From Chamaecyparis obtusa (taxonomy: Eukaryota; Streptophyta; Pinopsida; Cupressales; Cupressaceae), in contig BSBK01007036.1 of NCBI GenBank assembly GCA_027943335.1, forward strand, positions 46,855 to 110,854: a DNA stretch of 64,000 bases. The letters are read 5' to 3'. A program made the position numbers and the translations under genes. Of this stretch, positions 47,001 through 58,171 are shown one piece after another (positions within the stretch are counted from its first letter, which is position 1; every line of letters begins with the position of its first letter). The notes below the pieces were generated by a model. The model saw only the letters and a program-made list of their open reading frames with translations, made no database searches and had not been told where the DNA came from.

Positions 47001-47210
47001 GGTTTTCAACACTATGGTAAATTTTGAAAATGCTTCTCGTGGACCTTAGAACTTGAATATCTTTCTGGATTTTGTGAATTAGCATGTGAAATTTGGACCA
47101 GAGCAAGATGAAAACATGGAGAACATAGGGCAGGAGGCAATGAAGAACACTTGCAAGGAAAATAGGCCAATTTCACAAGATTTTTGCTATGATAGAAAAT
47201 TCGCCTAATA
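44027..47210 (-). repeat. 5' LTR of the minus-strand long-LTR element (3184 bp)
   Basis: Direct repeat of 39091-42281 from TGTTGGTTCTTTTCC to TTCGCCTAATA, where the expected terminal TAACA reads TAATA. Good examples of the long hairpin module are at 46150-46227, 46357-46408 and 46703-46756. Confidence 0.92.
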
Positions 47211-47335
47211 GTTTTATTGGCAACTCTGCTGGGGAGAACATAAGGAAAACCTGTTAAGGAGCTCTAGTTGTAGTCATATTGAAGTATTCAAAATCTTATT
47301 GACTAGATTGGTTTGGCCCATCCGAGTCACCAACA
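47211..47335 (+). repeat. Inverted leader fragment at the outer end of the 5' LTR
   Basis: Contains TTGGCAACTCTGCTGGGGAG, then ATTCAAAATCTTATTGA and GAGTCACCAACA, and matches 25807-25935 of the plus-strand relative. It is in opposite orientation to the element it terminates. Its CCAACA end abuts the GTACA duplication. Confidence 0.75.
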
Positions 47336-47340
47336 GTACA

Positions 47341-47564
47341 TTGAGTGAGAAGAAGAAGAAAGAGGATAGTAAAGGTCAATTATTATCAAAGAAGAGTGCA
47401 TAGAAGGTGAATTTGAAGAACCAAAAAGTGGTAAAAGGAAAGAAATTGTTGGTTGTAGGACAAGACAATATATGGATCAAAAAAATTATGGGATATTTGT
47501 TTTGAATCCCATCAGATTTTCATGATTTCCTCTAAGGGAACATCTTCTTTTCACCTAGGATGTA
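47341..47564 (+). other. Gypsy 2 interior remnant before 3' LTR
   Basis: Short Lys/Glu-rich coding-like remnant (EKKKKEDSKG, VVKGKKLLVVGQDN) after the GTACA duplication. No RT or integrase motif. Most of pol has been lost between here and 39090. Confidence 0.55.
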
Positions 47565-48363
47565 TGATGCAGGAACATCCTAGAGTATCTAACAATCTTG
47601 CATCAACCAAAAGATGTTTCATATTTTGTTCTTATTTTCCAGTTTGAGTGACCAAGTTCACTTTCGATCCTATGTTTGAGTACATTTGTGGAATTGTACT
47701 ATGATTATTAGGACTAGTCTAGGAATAGTTTCCTAACAACACATCTCTTTTGGTTTGTTGCAGTCTGAATTTGGATTCATCTAGAGGTTGTAGGTAACAT
47801 GTTTGTTTCATGTCTAGACCAATTTATGAGATTTACTGCGTAGTTGGTGACCGTTCAATTTTAATGTGTGCGATCATGGATAATGGTTGTTGGAACTCAC
47901 ATGGACGTATATCTATTACTGTGAAACCTTCCATTCTTATTGTGGTGATTGGTGTTTCACATTTAAGGTTGTGACTATTTTCTTACATTGACCACATTTT
48001 CTTTATCTTGGGATTGATTATTAGATGAATTGAATTGTGGCTGGTAATCTTGTATATATAATGTAGGTAGTAGTTCTTTTTTAAGGTGGAGGGTGTGGGG
48101 TAGTAGAGAGTCAAGAGATGATATCTCTGAGGTTTGACACATATTGGATATGATGTGAGACTCATTTCTTTGTATTGGCTACAATTTGGAAGACCTTATA
48201 ACCTAAAATATTTGAAGCCAATTTGATGTATATTTTGTTCATGATAATCAAATTTTTTATGTTCGATCCGAGTCTCTATATTTCTTTGTTCATTCTACTC
48301 TGTTGTCTCTAGCTGTAAGATTGGACATCTCCTTTGGATACTTTTGTGGTCTTGACTACAACA
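47565..48363 (+). repeat. Gypsy 2 3' LTR (799 bp)
   Basis: Starts TGATGCAGGAACATCC, ends GACTACAACA. Intact partner of the split 5' LTR (20391-20770 plus 36714-37131), confirming where copia inserted. LINE A resumes at 48369. Confidence 0.9.
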
Positions 48364-49335
48364 AGGGTGGTCAAAGCTAATATTTAGAAATAGAATAAGT
48401 CTATTTTTTGTTGTATTTTTAGAAACCAGAAGAAACTAAAATTTGAGTTGGACAATGTTTAGATGCAAGTCCAATCACAAGTACACCATAGTGATCTTTT
48501 TAATTAGGATATACTAATTGTATCTAAATTACATGATATCATTGCTAAAAAAGAGTAGTTCAGGAGATAGATATCTAGATCCATCTACCTAAAAAGTGGG
48601 GATCAGAATATATTTTTTTCCATCTCTCAACCCTGAAATGTAGATCCATGAAAATAATGCATTTCAGTAGGTATAGTGGTAGTACTCTTTATAAGAATAA
48701 GGATATTATGTAGGATGCTATGGACTATTTCTCATCGCTTTTATCTTAAAACTAAAATCTTGTTTAGGCTAGTTAGCATAAGATTTTGTCAGTGGTTTCT
48801 CCTTTGGTATCCTAGGAGTTGTGCTGTTCCATAACCAAGATTCCCTTTTCTAAGGAAGTGCATTATGTTGTGTTTCCTTTTGAATGCAAGAAGGCCCCTG
48901 TCCCAAATAGGTTCCCTGTGTTCTTTTGCCAAACTTACTAGCATGTTGTGAAAAATGACATGGTGATAGTGGTGAAAGAGTTCTTTGGTTGGAAATCTCT
49001 TTTGAAGTAGTTGAATGAAACACTATTATTCTTTTTCCTAAGAATAACGGGGCTAATTATTTTCAATATTATAGGTTGATTAGTTTATGTAATTCAGTGT
49101 ATAATATTTTGACTAAAATCTTTAGTTATGCAGCTTAAGCCTCTTCTTCCTTCCTTGATTTTAAGTCAATAGAATGACTTTGTGCCTGGTAAGAAAATCT
49201 TGGATTTGATTATGATGATGCATGAAAATATCTATTCTCTCTTTGTGAACAAGAAGTATGGTTTTTGTATTAAGTTGGATCTACTGAAGACTTATGATAG
49301 AGTGAGCTAGAGTTTCTTATTAAAAGTGTTATCTA
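48364..49335 (+). pseudogene. LINE A reverse transcriptase, N-terminal half
   Basis: The linker (VVKANI, FRNQKKLKFELDNV) is followed by RT blocks: TIILFPKNNGANYFQYYRLI, SLCNSVYNILTKI, NDFVPGKKILDLIMMMHENI, and FCIKLDLLKTYDRVS (equivalent to the K-D-x-x-K-A-Y-D-x-V block). The F/Y-x-D-D box and later domains are missing because LINE sequence stops at the tandem duplication beginning at 49336. Several TAG stops are present. Confidence 0.8.
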
Positions 49336-50676
49336 CTTTTGGTTTTGATGATTCTTATTAAAAGTCTTATGTACATTATCTCTCAGCTGATTCTTTTATT
49401 AGGGTGGTAACAACAATGAGTTTAATTTGACATCTAAAGGGAACTCAAAACCATGTGATAAAACATATCAAAGGAAGTGATTTCAATTTAGTTGAAGTTT
49501 TAAAATAATTTTTTGTAGGTGACTTGAAAGATGAGAAATATGCACCAAGACTCATTATGCATCCTGTGATTTCAACTATCTCTTTGATGTCTATGAAGTA
49601 AGTATTCTCAACTCTTTTCTTAATATAAGTACAATATATAGCATCTTTCAAGACAAGTTAAAAAATATTATGGCTTAAAAGAGTTTAAAATTCATATAGA
49701 AAGAAAACTTACATTAATTTTTTTGAAGTGATAGTATTCGTACAATTAAAATTCCAAAAAAACCATCCTTCCTACTTTAACAAAACAAGTCAACTCAAAC
49801 TCATTTTTTCTTATTCTCAACTAAAAAAATATTTATTAACGAAAAAAGAAATTTTAAAAGATGAATTTCAAGAGAAAGACATTGAAAGAGTAATTTAAGT
49901 TTAGCAACATATGTAACAAGACATTTCCATAATCACCATACAACCTTTAAGTGAAACAATACAAAAATATTTTGCAATTTATAGTAAGAAAGATATAACA
50001 TGTCTCTAAAAGTGTCGATTACATGCTCTTCTACAATAGAACTCATTGTACTTTTGGTTTTGATGATTCTTATTAAAAGTCTTATCAACATTATCTCCCA
50101 GTTGATTCTTTTACTAGGGTGGTTACAACAAGGAGTACAATTTGACATCTAAAGGGAACTCGAAACCATGTGATAAAATATTTCAAAGGAAGTGATTTCA
50201 ATTTAGTTGAATTTTGAAAATATTTTATTATAGGTGACTTGAAAGATGAGAAATCTGCATGAAGATTCATTGTGCATCCCATGATTTCGATTGTCTCTTT
50301 GATGTTTGTGAAGAAAATATTGTCAACTCTTTTCTCAATAGAAGTATAATATATAGCATCTATCAAGACAATTAAAATTCTTTAAAAAAAATCATTCGTA
50401 CTTCAACAAAACATGTCAACTCAAACTCAATTTTTCTTATTCTCAACTAAAAAATTATTTATTAACAAAAAAGGAATTTCTAAAAGTTGTCTTTCAGTAG
50501 AAAGATATTTAAAGTGTAATTTAAGTTTGGCAATATATGTAACAAGACATTTTCATAATCACCATACAACCTTTAAGTGAAACAATACAAAAACATTTTG
50601 CAATTTATAGTAAGAAAGATATCACTTTTCTCTAGAAGTATCAAGTACATGCTCTTCTTCAATAGAACTCATTGTA
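49336..50676. repeat. Tandem duplication, two units of 715 and 626 bp
   Basis: Unit 1 (49336-50050) and unit 2 (50051-50676) both begin CTTTTGGTTTTGATGATTC and end GAACTCATTGTA. The second lacks roughly 90 bp present in the first (around 49640-49740). The first bases of each unit are LINE A RT sequence, so the duplication arose after LINE A was in place. The rest of the unit is AT-rich. A short minus-strand open stretch in each copy (about 49445-49651, 50091-50366) is not recognised. Confidence 0.85.
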
Positions 50677-53059
50677 GATTTTACCTAGATCTAAGAGATT
50701 AGATTAAAGCACAATAACCAAATAAGCCCAAAGTCGATTATGTGTTAACCAACCCATCCAATGATGGAAACAAGCAGTGTATATATAAGTGAGAGTGTCT
50801 CCACAAAATGTGGGATAGACTCCTTCAACCTAGAGTGGTGGCAAAACTACCCAAAGAGCAAGGATGAGGTGTTGAAATAGAATTGATCCCTCTCTAATAG
50901 ACTCCTAAATCTCGACAACTTGATAAACAAGTACAAAGTAAGAATGAACGACTAAAAAGACTTAATAAACCTTAGTATAATTAAATAAATACACTAACAT
51001 GAGAATCATCAATTTAATTATGTCCTCTTCCCCCCCCCACAAAAAAAAAAAAGGAAATAAAGAAGGGGGGAATCAGATATTAATCTTACTAAATAGTTAA
51101 GTTAGCATTTCTATGAGCTAGGTTCGAATAATTTCGATATTTTATTTTTAATGTACCAGTTGAATCATTTCGACTTTTAGGTTTTGTTGAAGTACATTTA
51201 TTTGTACTGACCTTTCCGAAGCCGGTAGCCAGCTACAACGTCGAGGATATTTTGTTAATGAGATTGCTTTACATCTCGTTATCTCCTTTTCCTACTAAAT
51301 TCTCTGAATGGGAGACAAAGATAAGAAGCCAATAATAACAACACAAATCACAACTAGTAACGCCATACTTTAATTGTATTCCTAATCAAATGCTTGCTAA
51401 GATTCTTGAAGCACTGAATGAGACACGGCAAATCATATCCTGCTTGTATGCGCTGGCCCAATAGCCTAACGGTATAAGATTTCTGCCCAGTATCTGAAAG
51501 TATATAGTATCTGAAGCATCGGAGAAAATAATCTAGAAATATATAGTATCTGAAGCATTTTAAAATTATCTTCCAATTTTAGTAAGACGCGTAGTTTCTA
51601 CTACAGTAATCTTGCGCAACACCGAGTTACTTCAGCATTCATTTCTTGCACGTGAATTTTCTATTTCGAAGTGCAAATGAAAACAGGTACCAAAGCCACA
51701 TTCGCTCGACAAATTAGAAACGCACTCGTCATTAATCATTTGGACTCCACAAACATTTTTATATATTGTAGAAAGCGAAGGCAAATCTAATTCTGGCATG
51801 ATCTGAAAATCCAGTCTTCTTTTCTACTAATGTGTCTCAGCACGTGGTTTTGCCCTGCTTTGGAGACCTTTCTTTCCATATATACCAAATAATATATCTG
51901 TCCTCATCGCTGCAATTTTTTAAAAATATTTGCTTTACTAGAATCTATCCTCTTTCATGTAAAGCAAATGCACAAGATATTGACCTAAATGCTCCAGACG
52001 TAGCCTGACAGGTTCTATTCAATTTCTCTTACAATGACCATTAAAATATATAAAGTAGTGAAGACAATTTGTAGATTATAGAACAAGATATTTTTTACAA
52101 GCTACAATACTGGTTAAGATAATTATTATGATGACGACCAGAAAGCATCAACCACTCATTATTATAAATTGAAGTAATTAAAAGCAGTCATTATTTGATC
52201 AAAGACTTTAGGAAATAAAGTTTAGGTTATCATGACATCATACATGAAATAATATATGTGTTTAAAGAAATGTCTAAACTAGTAATTGCACCTTGGTGTG
52301 CAATAGGTACCTCAAATTAAACTTATTACAAATCAAATTTGTTACAATAAATTTTTAATTATTAAAAAAGTACCCTTTCTTTTGATAGTAGATGTTTCTT
52401 TTTTAGGAAAGAAATCTTATACTGGTAGTTTTTTTAATATGATTGAGGAAATATCATTGTAGCCCAAGTTAAATTCCCCGTATGGTTTCCAATGAATGAT
52501 GTGGATGGCTTTCATTTAAACAATATATTATTTGTTATATTATTTTTTAAAGGTTAAAGATGGACCTGATAAATTTGAGAACAGTATAGTCCTTGGTTTA
52601 TTATAAGAAAATTTAGTGGTCTTATCGCAACTTGAAGAATCTATTAAGATTATTTTTTATTTAAATTTTAAATAACTTTTACATTATAAAATATATCAAA
52701 TTATATTAAAGATATTCACAAAGTTATTGGATATGGATACTTCTTTAATTATATTTTAAAGCAATTTCTTGTTCTATATTTTCACCTAACGTAAATTAAT
52801 TGCTATAAAAAATAATTATAAGACTTTTTTTTTAAAAATATTATCAATTACAAAAATATAATAAAAAAATCAAATGTTATATAAGTAATGAACAATACTT
52901 CAAATCTAATTTATATAAATTAATTAAATAAAGAAAGAGAGATATACATAAATTAATATAACAAAAATATGTAAATTAATTTTAAAATCTAAAAATATTA
53001 AACAAAATTTTCAATTTTTTAAAGATAACGGGATAAAAATACAAGTTTTTTTCATAACT
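50677..53059. other. AT-rich intergenic sequence
   Basis: No gene, LTR or RT motif seen. A C9/A12 run lies at about 51032-51052. A CACGTGG box (about 51840) with CCATATATACC (about 51878) resembles a promoter, but no reading frame follows. From 52300 on it is strongly AT-rich. Confidence 0.6.
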
Positions 53060-53063
53060 CAAC

Positions 53064-56000
53064 TAAAATTAGGAGGCAAAAGAATGCAATTTTTCAAATT
53101 AAGGATGCTAATGGTTCTATTCTTTACTCTGAAAAAGATATCCAAGAAGAGGTTGTTCATTTTTTTCAAGACGTCCTGGCTAATCCTTTAGATGCGAAGG
53201 CTTCTCTCTCTCACTCTCATCCTCTTCACTTCATTCCCACCTTGGTCTCTAAGGAGGACAATGCCCAACTGGTGCAGCCGTTTACCTTAGAGGAAGTTAA
53301 AGCAACAATTTTCTCCATGGGTGTTGACAAGGCTCCTGGTCCAGATGGCCTTGTTGGTGTTCTTTTCCTTGTAGGACCAAACTTGAATCAAATGGTTGGG
53401 CTTGAAACACAGGTTAGGCACTCAAGCTTGACAAGAAAAAAAAACCAATTGATGAGGATAGAGAGAAATCCTGCTTCTTCTTTGAGCTCCACATTCACTC
53501 AGGCGGGTATTACCTTATCTGCACATTCAAGACACCTCATGACAAACCAAAGGCCTGCAGATAGATTAATGTGGAATAGCAATCAATCTCCTATGGGTAT
53601 CCTGTACCCTGATGATAGAAAGTCTCATGCAATAGCCCTACTTGCATGGAATGAGATTGAAAGCTAGAAACCTATCCTAACAACAAGAAAGGGAAATGGT
53701 GGAACTGAAGGGAAATGATTTTAAAATGAGTTTGAAGGGACCCCTGAGATACCCTAAGTCTCTCATAGACCAGTGCCTTGTCCATTGGGCCATAGAGTCA
53801 GTTACAGTATTGCAAGGGAAAGCTATGAAACAAGAACACAATATGCTCAATGTGTTGATGCCTGACATCAATCACACACCATGACCAAACCTCAACTTAG
53901 CACCCACCTGTGTATTTAAGTATGTTATTATCCACTCAAAGAATTTTAACCCTCCCCTTAGAAGAGACCTATAAATAGACAATACATTAACCAGCATCCA
54001 ATGGAAGACAAGCATGAAATATCTTTGACACCTCAGCTCATACATACATAAACACTAACCATGAATCAGTTATCCCTGCGAAGACAACTCCACTTGCAAG
54101 CACATAGGTGGTACAAATAGAAAAATCAAACACCCTTGATGTATAATTAATGAATCCAGAATTCAAATGGAGATAGCTTGACAACAGTAAGAGTATATTA
54201 AATTCTCATACATAAGACAAGTCATTTACAATATGCATTATGTTCTCAGAACCAGCAAGGAAAGAAGAACACTCTATATGAAAGAAGAAGATAGAAATCT
54301 ACAAGAAAAGGATCCTTCAGTATGGAACCAATTCTTGTCAAAAAATTGCAGAAGAAGGAACCCTTACAAAATTGAACAACTTGCAATTTATACCACCAGT
54401 CATCTTGGAAACCCAAAAGAGGTTGCAACAAGCTACGGATGACTGGGGTCAAAGCTTCACCCACCTAACCAACTAGAACACATAAAAAATTAATGCAGGG
54501 GTAGGAAACCAAGCAATTTAGAAAATCTCAAACAGATCTGCAATTATGAAAATCTACGAGCCAGGATATAAAACTAGGAATTGCCATGAAAACTAGTCTA
54601 ATCAACCCCCTGCAAACACACCTTGAGCACAAAACCACACTCCATCAGGTATAAAATAACCTCTACAAATCAACCACATAGCTATTCTAGATCACACTGC
54701 ACAGCCAGCGAGATCATTCCCACCAAATTAGCCACGTAGGCATTCAATTTTGGTACTTCCCATCACTGGAAACCCTCTCAGAAGTTTGAATTTGAAAAGG
54801 AATGGTCAACTTATGGTTTTAGCAGTGAATCGATAGCCAAAATTTAAAATGAGATCAACTTTATATCCCCGCCATTAGATCTTCATACTTCACGGGCTAT
54901 GCCACTTAACTGTTTATCCTTAGTCACGTAGTCATCCAGTCATCAACTTAACTACCATAGGAATTATGGCTATATATGTGCTTGGTCGCATGATCACAAG
55001 GCACCAAACTAACCTTTGTGATCATGTGACTATGGCTTCTTAACAGTGCAATGCCAATCACAAACCATCCTAAGAAGTCCTCAGCCCTACCACCAGTCAA
55101 TGACCAATTCAAAACTGAGCACGCTGGCAAGACCCACGTAGTGGACCTGCCTTAACTCTGTAATCATGATGCCAAATATTTTTCACATGATTACATAGCC
55201 AAAAACTAGGCTATGCGAACACACGACAAGCCATGAGATTGCCACCTTGTCACCTATGTCACCGCAAACACCGGCCCCACCTTATCTGGCGAACTGGCAA
55301 CTGAAGAACTTTCACCAATTTGTGAAATGCTTTCCACCATCGCTAAAAAACTTAGCAATCACGCGACCATTGTTCACTGAATCACCGGATGAATTAGGGC
55401 ATCGCCAAACATTACGTGAACCAGTGACAAGAAAGGAAATTTGTCGGGCCACTAAAAATTTATCAAGACTGCCAAACTGCTTAGACCCACACACAGGCCT
55501 ACCTTTGCTGCCACATGTCACACCACCATTTTCTATGGCTACCAAGTCATACTGACATAGGACCCACTAACACATCTGAAAACTAGGTCCCACCAACAAC
55601 AAGCCACTGTGCAAATACATGGACGAATAGAATAGCGCCAACGGTGCATACGTGTCAACGAACCCACCTGCCTTCCTTATGAGAATCAATGGCTATCGCT
55701 ATACTACTGCATTAAAGGTTGAGCAAGTTATATCAACCGTATAACAAAAGCCACAAGATTAAACCAAACTTTAATCTGCCTGAACGCCAAGAAGACTGGT
55801 CCCACCGCACATATCCACCAATGGGCCCCAAGCGCCAAATGTCAACTGGTCGCATGGTCGCATGTCAAAATTTTTTGACATGTGATCATGTGACAACCAA
55901 TCATTTTGAGACCCTTTGAAATACTGGGCCCACCACCCATTGCACTTGCACAACTAGGGAATGCCATCAAATAGGGCAGAAGTGCGAGGGCAAAAACACA

Positions 56001-57700
56001 TAGGGTTTTTGACAAAATAGGATTGAAAACACACAAAGTTTCCAGCAACAAAAGATAAGCAAACAAAAGCTGGAAGGCACAAGGTCGAAAACAATGAAGG
56101 TTTTCACACAGACCGAAAACATCATGGATTTTCAAAAACACTATGGGTTTTCGACACTGTGGCAGATTTTGAAATTATTTTCAGCAGACTTTAAAACTTG
56201 AATAACTTTCTGGATTTGGTGATTCAGCACGTGCAATTTGGACTAGAGCAAGGTGACAACACAAAGAACACAGGGCTAAGGGAACTTCAAGAAAACTTGC
56301 AAGGCAATAGGCTATTTTCTAAAGATTTTGCATTGAACCAGAAAATGGACTAACAGGCCTCACCCCTTTATTTTTCCAGAAATGTTGGGACTTCATGGGT
56401 TAGGATATTCTTCAAGCAATGGAGGAATCTAGGATTCACTCTTGTATGTTTAAACCTTTCAACAACACTTTCCTCACTCTCATCCCCAAGTGCCCTAGCC
56501 CTTCAACCTTTGCAGACTTCAGGCCAATTTCTTTGTGCAACACCATTTACAAGATCATTACAAAATCTATTGCCCCGAGACTTGGGAAGGTTATCCCCAA
56601 GATTATTTCAGATCAGCACCGGGTTTTGTTTCAGGTAAGGATACTATTAAAGGGGCTTTGATTGCACATGAAGTCCTTCACTCAATCAAATCCCAAGGGC
56701 TTAAATCAATGGTTCTCAAGCTGGACATGATGAAGGCTTATGATAGAGTCAACTAGTGTTTCCTAAGGATGATTATGGTTAAAATGGGCTTTCACATAAA
56801 ATGGATTAAATGGATTCTTGCATGTGTCAAGGGGGCTAAATTCTTTGTCCTCATCAATGGATCTTGTTGTGGCTTTTTCTCAGCCACTCAAGGTGTTAGG
56901 CAGGGAGACTCGCTTTCTCCTTTTTTATTCATTATCATGGTTGAAGGTCTGAGCAGATTGATTACTTTTTAAAATATCCATGGTTTATGGGGTGGCATTT
57001 CCCTTCATCAGTCTCAAATCTCAGTCACTCACACCTAGTTTGTAGATGATTCTCTGTTGTTTGGCTAAAGTTCACTATCAGAAGCCAAAGTAATTAAGGC
57101 AACTTTGGAAGAATACTGCTCTCTTTTGGGTCAAAAGGTCAGCATTTCTAAGTCCAAAGTTTTCCTTTTTAATACCCCTTTGAGGATTCAAGGAGAAATT
57201 GGTGATTTGTTGGGCTTTGAAATTTCCCAAGCTCCAAGCACTTACTTGTGCATCCCTTTCTTTCAAGGCTCATGTAAAGCCTCCTTTTGGGAGAAGATCC
57301 CCTAGTCAATTGCAGATAGGATTGCTTCATGGAAGGCTAGGTGGTTATCTTTTGTAGGTAGAATTCTTCTTGTCAGATCAGTACTCTCCTCAATCCCAAA
57401 TTACATCATGTCAGTCCTCTTGGCCCCCAGGTCATTTATGTGTAGAATAAGGAAATATATCAAAGATTTCATTTGTAAAGGTAACATGGAAAAATCCTCT
57501 AAGATCCCCCTTGTGGCTTGGAATTAGATGGCCTATCCAAAAGACTATGGGGGTGTGGGCCACCATAGTTTATATGAAAGAAATATCAGCCTGGGAGCCA
57601 AATTATCTTGGAAATTATACAAAAATCCAACCTCCCTTTGGGCTAGAATCATCAAGATGAAGTATTTGGATTTGGATGACCCTTCCTAGATCTTCACTAT
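53064..57700 (+). pseudogene. LINE B reverse transcriptase (split)
   Basis: First exon-like piece 53064-53351: QLVQPFTLEEVKATIFSMGV and DKAPGPDG. After the solo LTR, 56361 on: FLTLIPKCPSPSTFADFRPI, SLCNTIYKIITKSIAPRLGK; a frameshift near 56630; SMVLKLDMMKAYDRVN; GVRQGDSLSPFLFIIMVEGL; the catalytic FVDD (about 57040) and SISKSKVFLFN. The thumb follows (IADRIASWKARWLSFVGRIL). Catalytic Asp residues are retained. Stops are at about 56397, 56754, 56970 and 57038. RT copies the LINE RNA at the nicked target. Confidence 0.9.
53347..56360 (-). repeat. Solo LTR (53352-56355) of the long-LTR family with 5-bp duplication
   Basis: LTR 53352-56355 (3004 bp) starts TGTTGGTGTTCTTTTCC and ends GGACTAACA. 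It is homologous throughout to 39091-42281. The duplication GGCCT lies at 53347-53351 and 56356-56360, and deleting the LTR plus one copy restores the LINE B RT frame. Only one LTR and no interior remain, as expected after recombination between the two LTRs of a full element. CACGTG at 56228-56233, TATA at 54386-54392, GAAAAC/GTTTTC array at 55993-56160, hairpin module at 55846-55898. Confidence 0.95.
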
Positions 57701-58171
57701 CAAGGATCCCTCCTAGGCTCAGTAATGTGGTACTTTGTTATTAAATGTTGTTAAATAATTCTTCCAAAACTATCTTGGATTGTAAATGTAGGGAATCAAG
57801 CAAATTTTTTGGAAGACTCTTGGAATGGTCTCCCTCCTATCTCTTCTTCTATAGAAATTTCTCCTTCAAATATTTAAGTTTTGCAATTGAGATAGGGTTT
57901 TAAAGTGAAAGACTATATTTCCTTAACCCTATCGGGTGATGGTCTTAGATCAGATCGGAAAGACATTTCTTAGTTGGGTCTCCCCAAGCATCAGTTGGAG
58001 GCCCTTCAAGCTATTCTCCTTTAGAGACCCCTTCATCTTAACCTCAACTAGGATAGGCTTATATGGTCTGCTACTTGGGATGGTAGGTACTTAGTCAAGT
58101 TAGGATATCTTCAACTAACTAAAAAGCTTTAGTCCCCCAACAAGCTCATCTTTGGATTCTGTTGGCACACT

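Larger units (their letters stand above)
39091..47335 (-). mobile_element. Long-LTR non-autonomous retrotransposon (minus strand) with acidic ORF
   Basis: LTRs of 3.2 kb (39091-42281 and 44027-47210) enclose a 1.7-kb interior. The 5-bp duplication GTACA (39086-39090, 47336-47340) flanks the whole, whose termini are TGTTGG and CCAACA. The outer right end carries an extra 125 bp (47211-47335) that reads as an inverted copy of the family's PBS/leader. The PBS lies just inside the 44027 LTR on the minus strand. The interior has the acidic ORF only. It is inserted in the interior of gypsy 2. Confidence 0.87.
20391..48363 (+). mobile_element. Ty3/gypsy retrotransposon 2, internally deleted and carrying nested insertions
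   Basis: The 5' LTR is 20391-20770 plus 36714-37131, split by the copia element. PBS is at 37134, then decayed gag (37272 on) and protease (to 38971), then the 39091-47335 insertion, about 220 bp more interior, and the 3' LTR 47565-48363. The flanks are GGGGT (20386-20390) and AGGGT (48364-48368), a 4-of-5 target-site match, and removing the element restores the LINE A frame. RT, RNase H and integrase are absent, so most of pol was deleted. Its Gag resembles gypsy 1 closely, for example LKGHARIWW against LKGHAKIWW. Confidence 0.85.
18240..49400 (+). mobile_element. LINE A (L1-like), interrupted by a 28-kb nest at 20391-48363
   Basis: An ORF1-like protein (about 18240-18950) is followed by an endonuclease region (about 19340-20390). 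After the nest come the endonuclease-to-RT linker (from 48364) and the RT fingers and palm (about 49036-49320). The frame joins across the insertion: the left side ends …VAKKLG and the right side continues VVKANI and FRNQKKLKFEL, the usual linker between endonuclease and RT in plant L1 elements. The 3' part of RT and beyond is lost near 49340-49400, where a tandem duplication begins. Many stops and frameshifts show it is old. Confidence 0.85.

Noticed and set aside
51462..51472. TAGCCTAACGG, matching the tRNA/SINE A-box pattern, followed by repeated AGTATCTGAAGC
   Set aside because: No B-box (GGTTCGA-type) within 100 bp and no tRNA fold; too little to call a tRNA or SINE.
51830..51900. CACGTGG and CCATATATACC resembling a host promoter
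   Set aside because: No reading frame or transcript-like sequence follows for over 1 kb; probably chance or a dead promoter.
53242..53667. Open frame apparently joining LINE RT to another sequence
   Set aside because: The second half is only the solo LTR read in frame across the insertion point; not a fusion gene.
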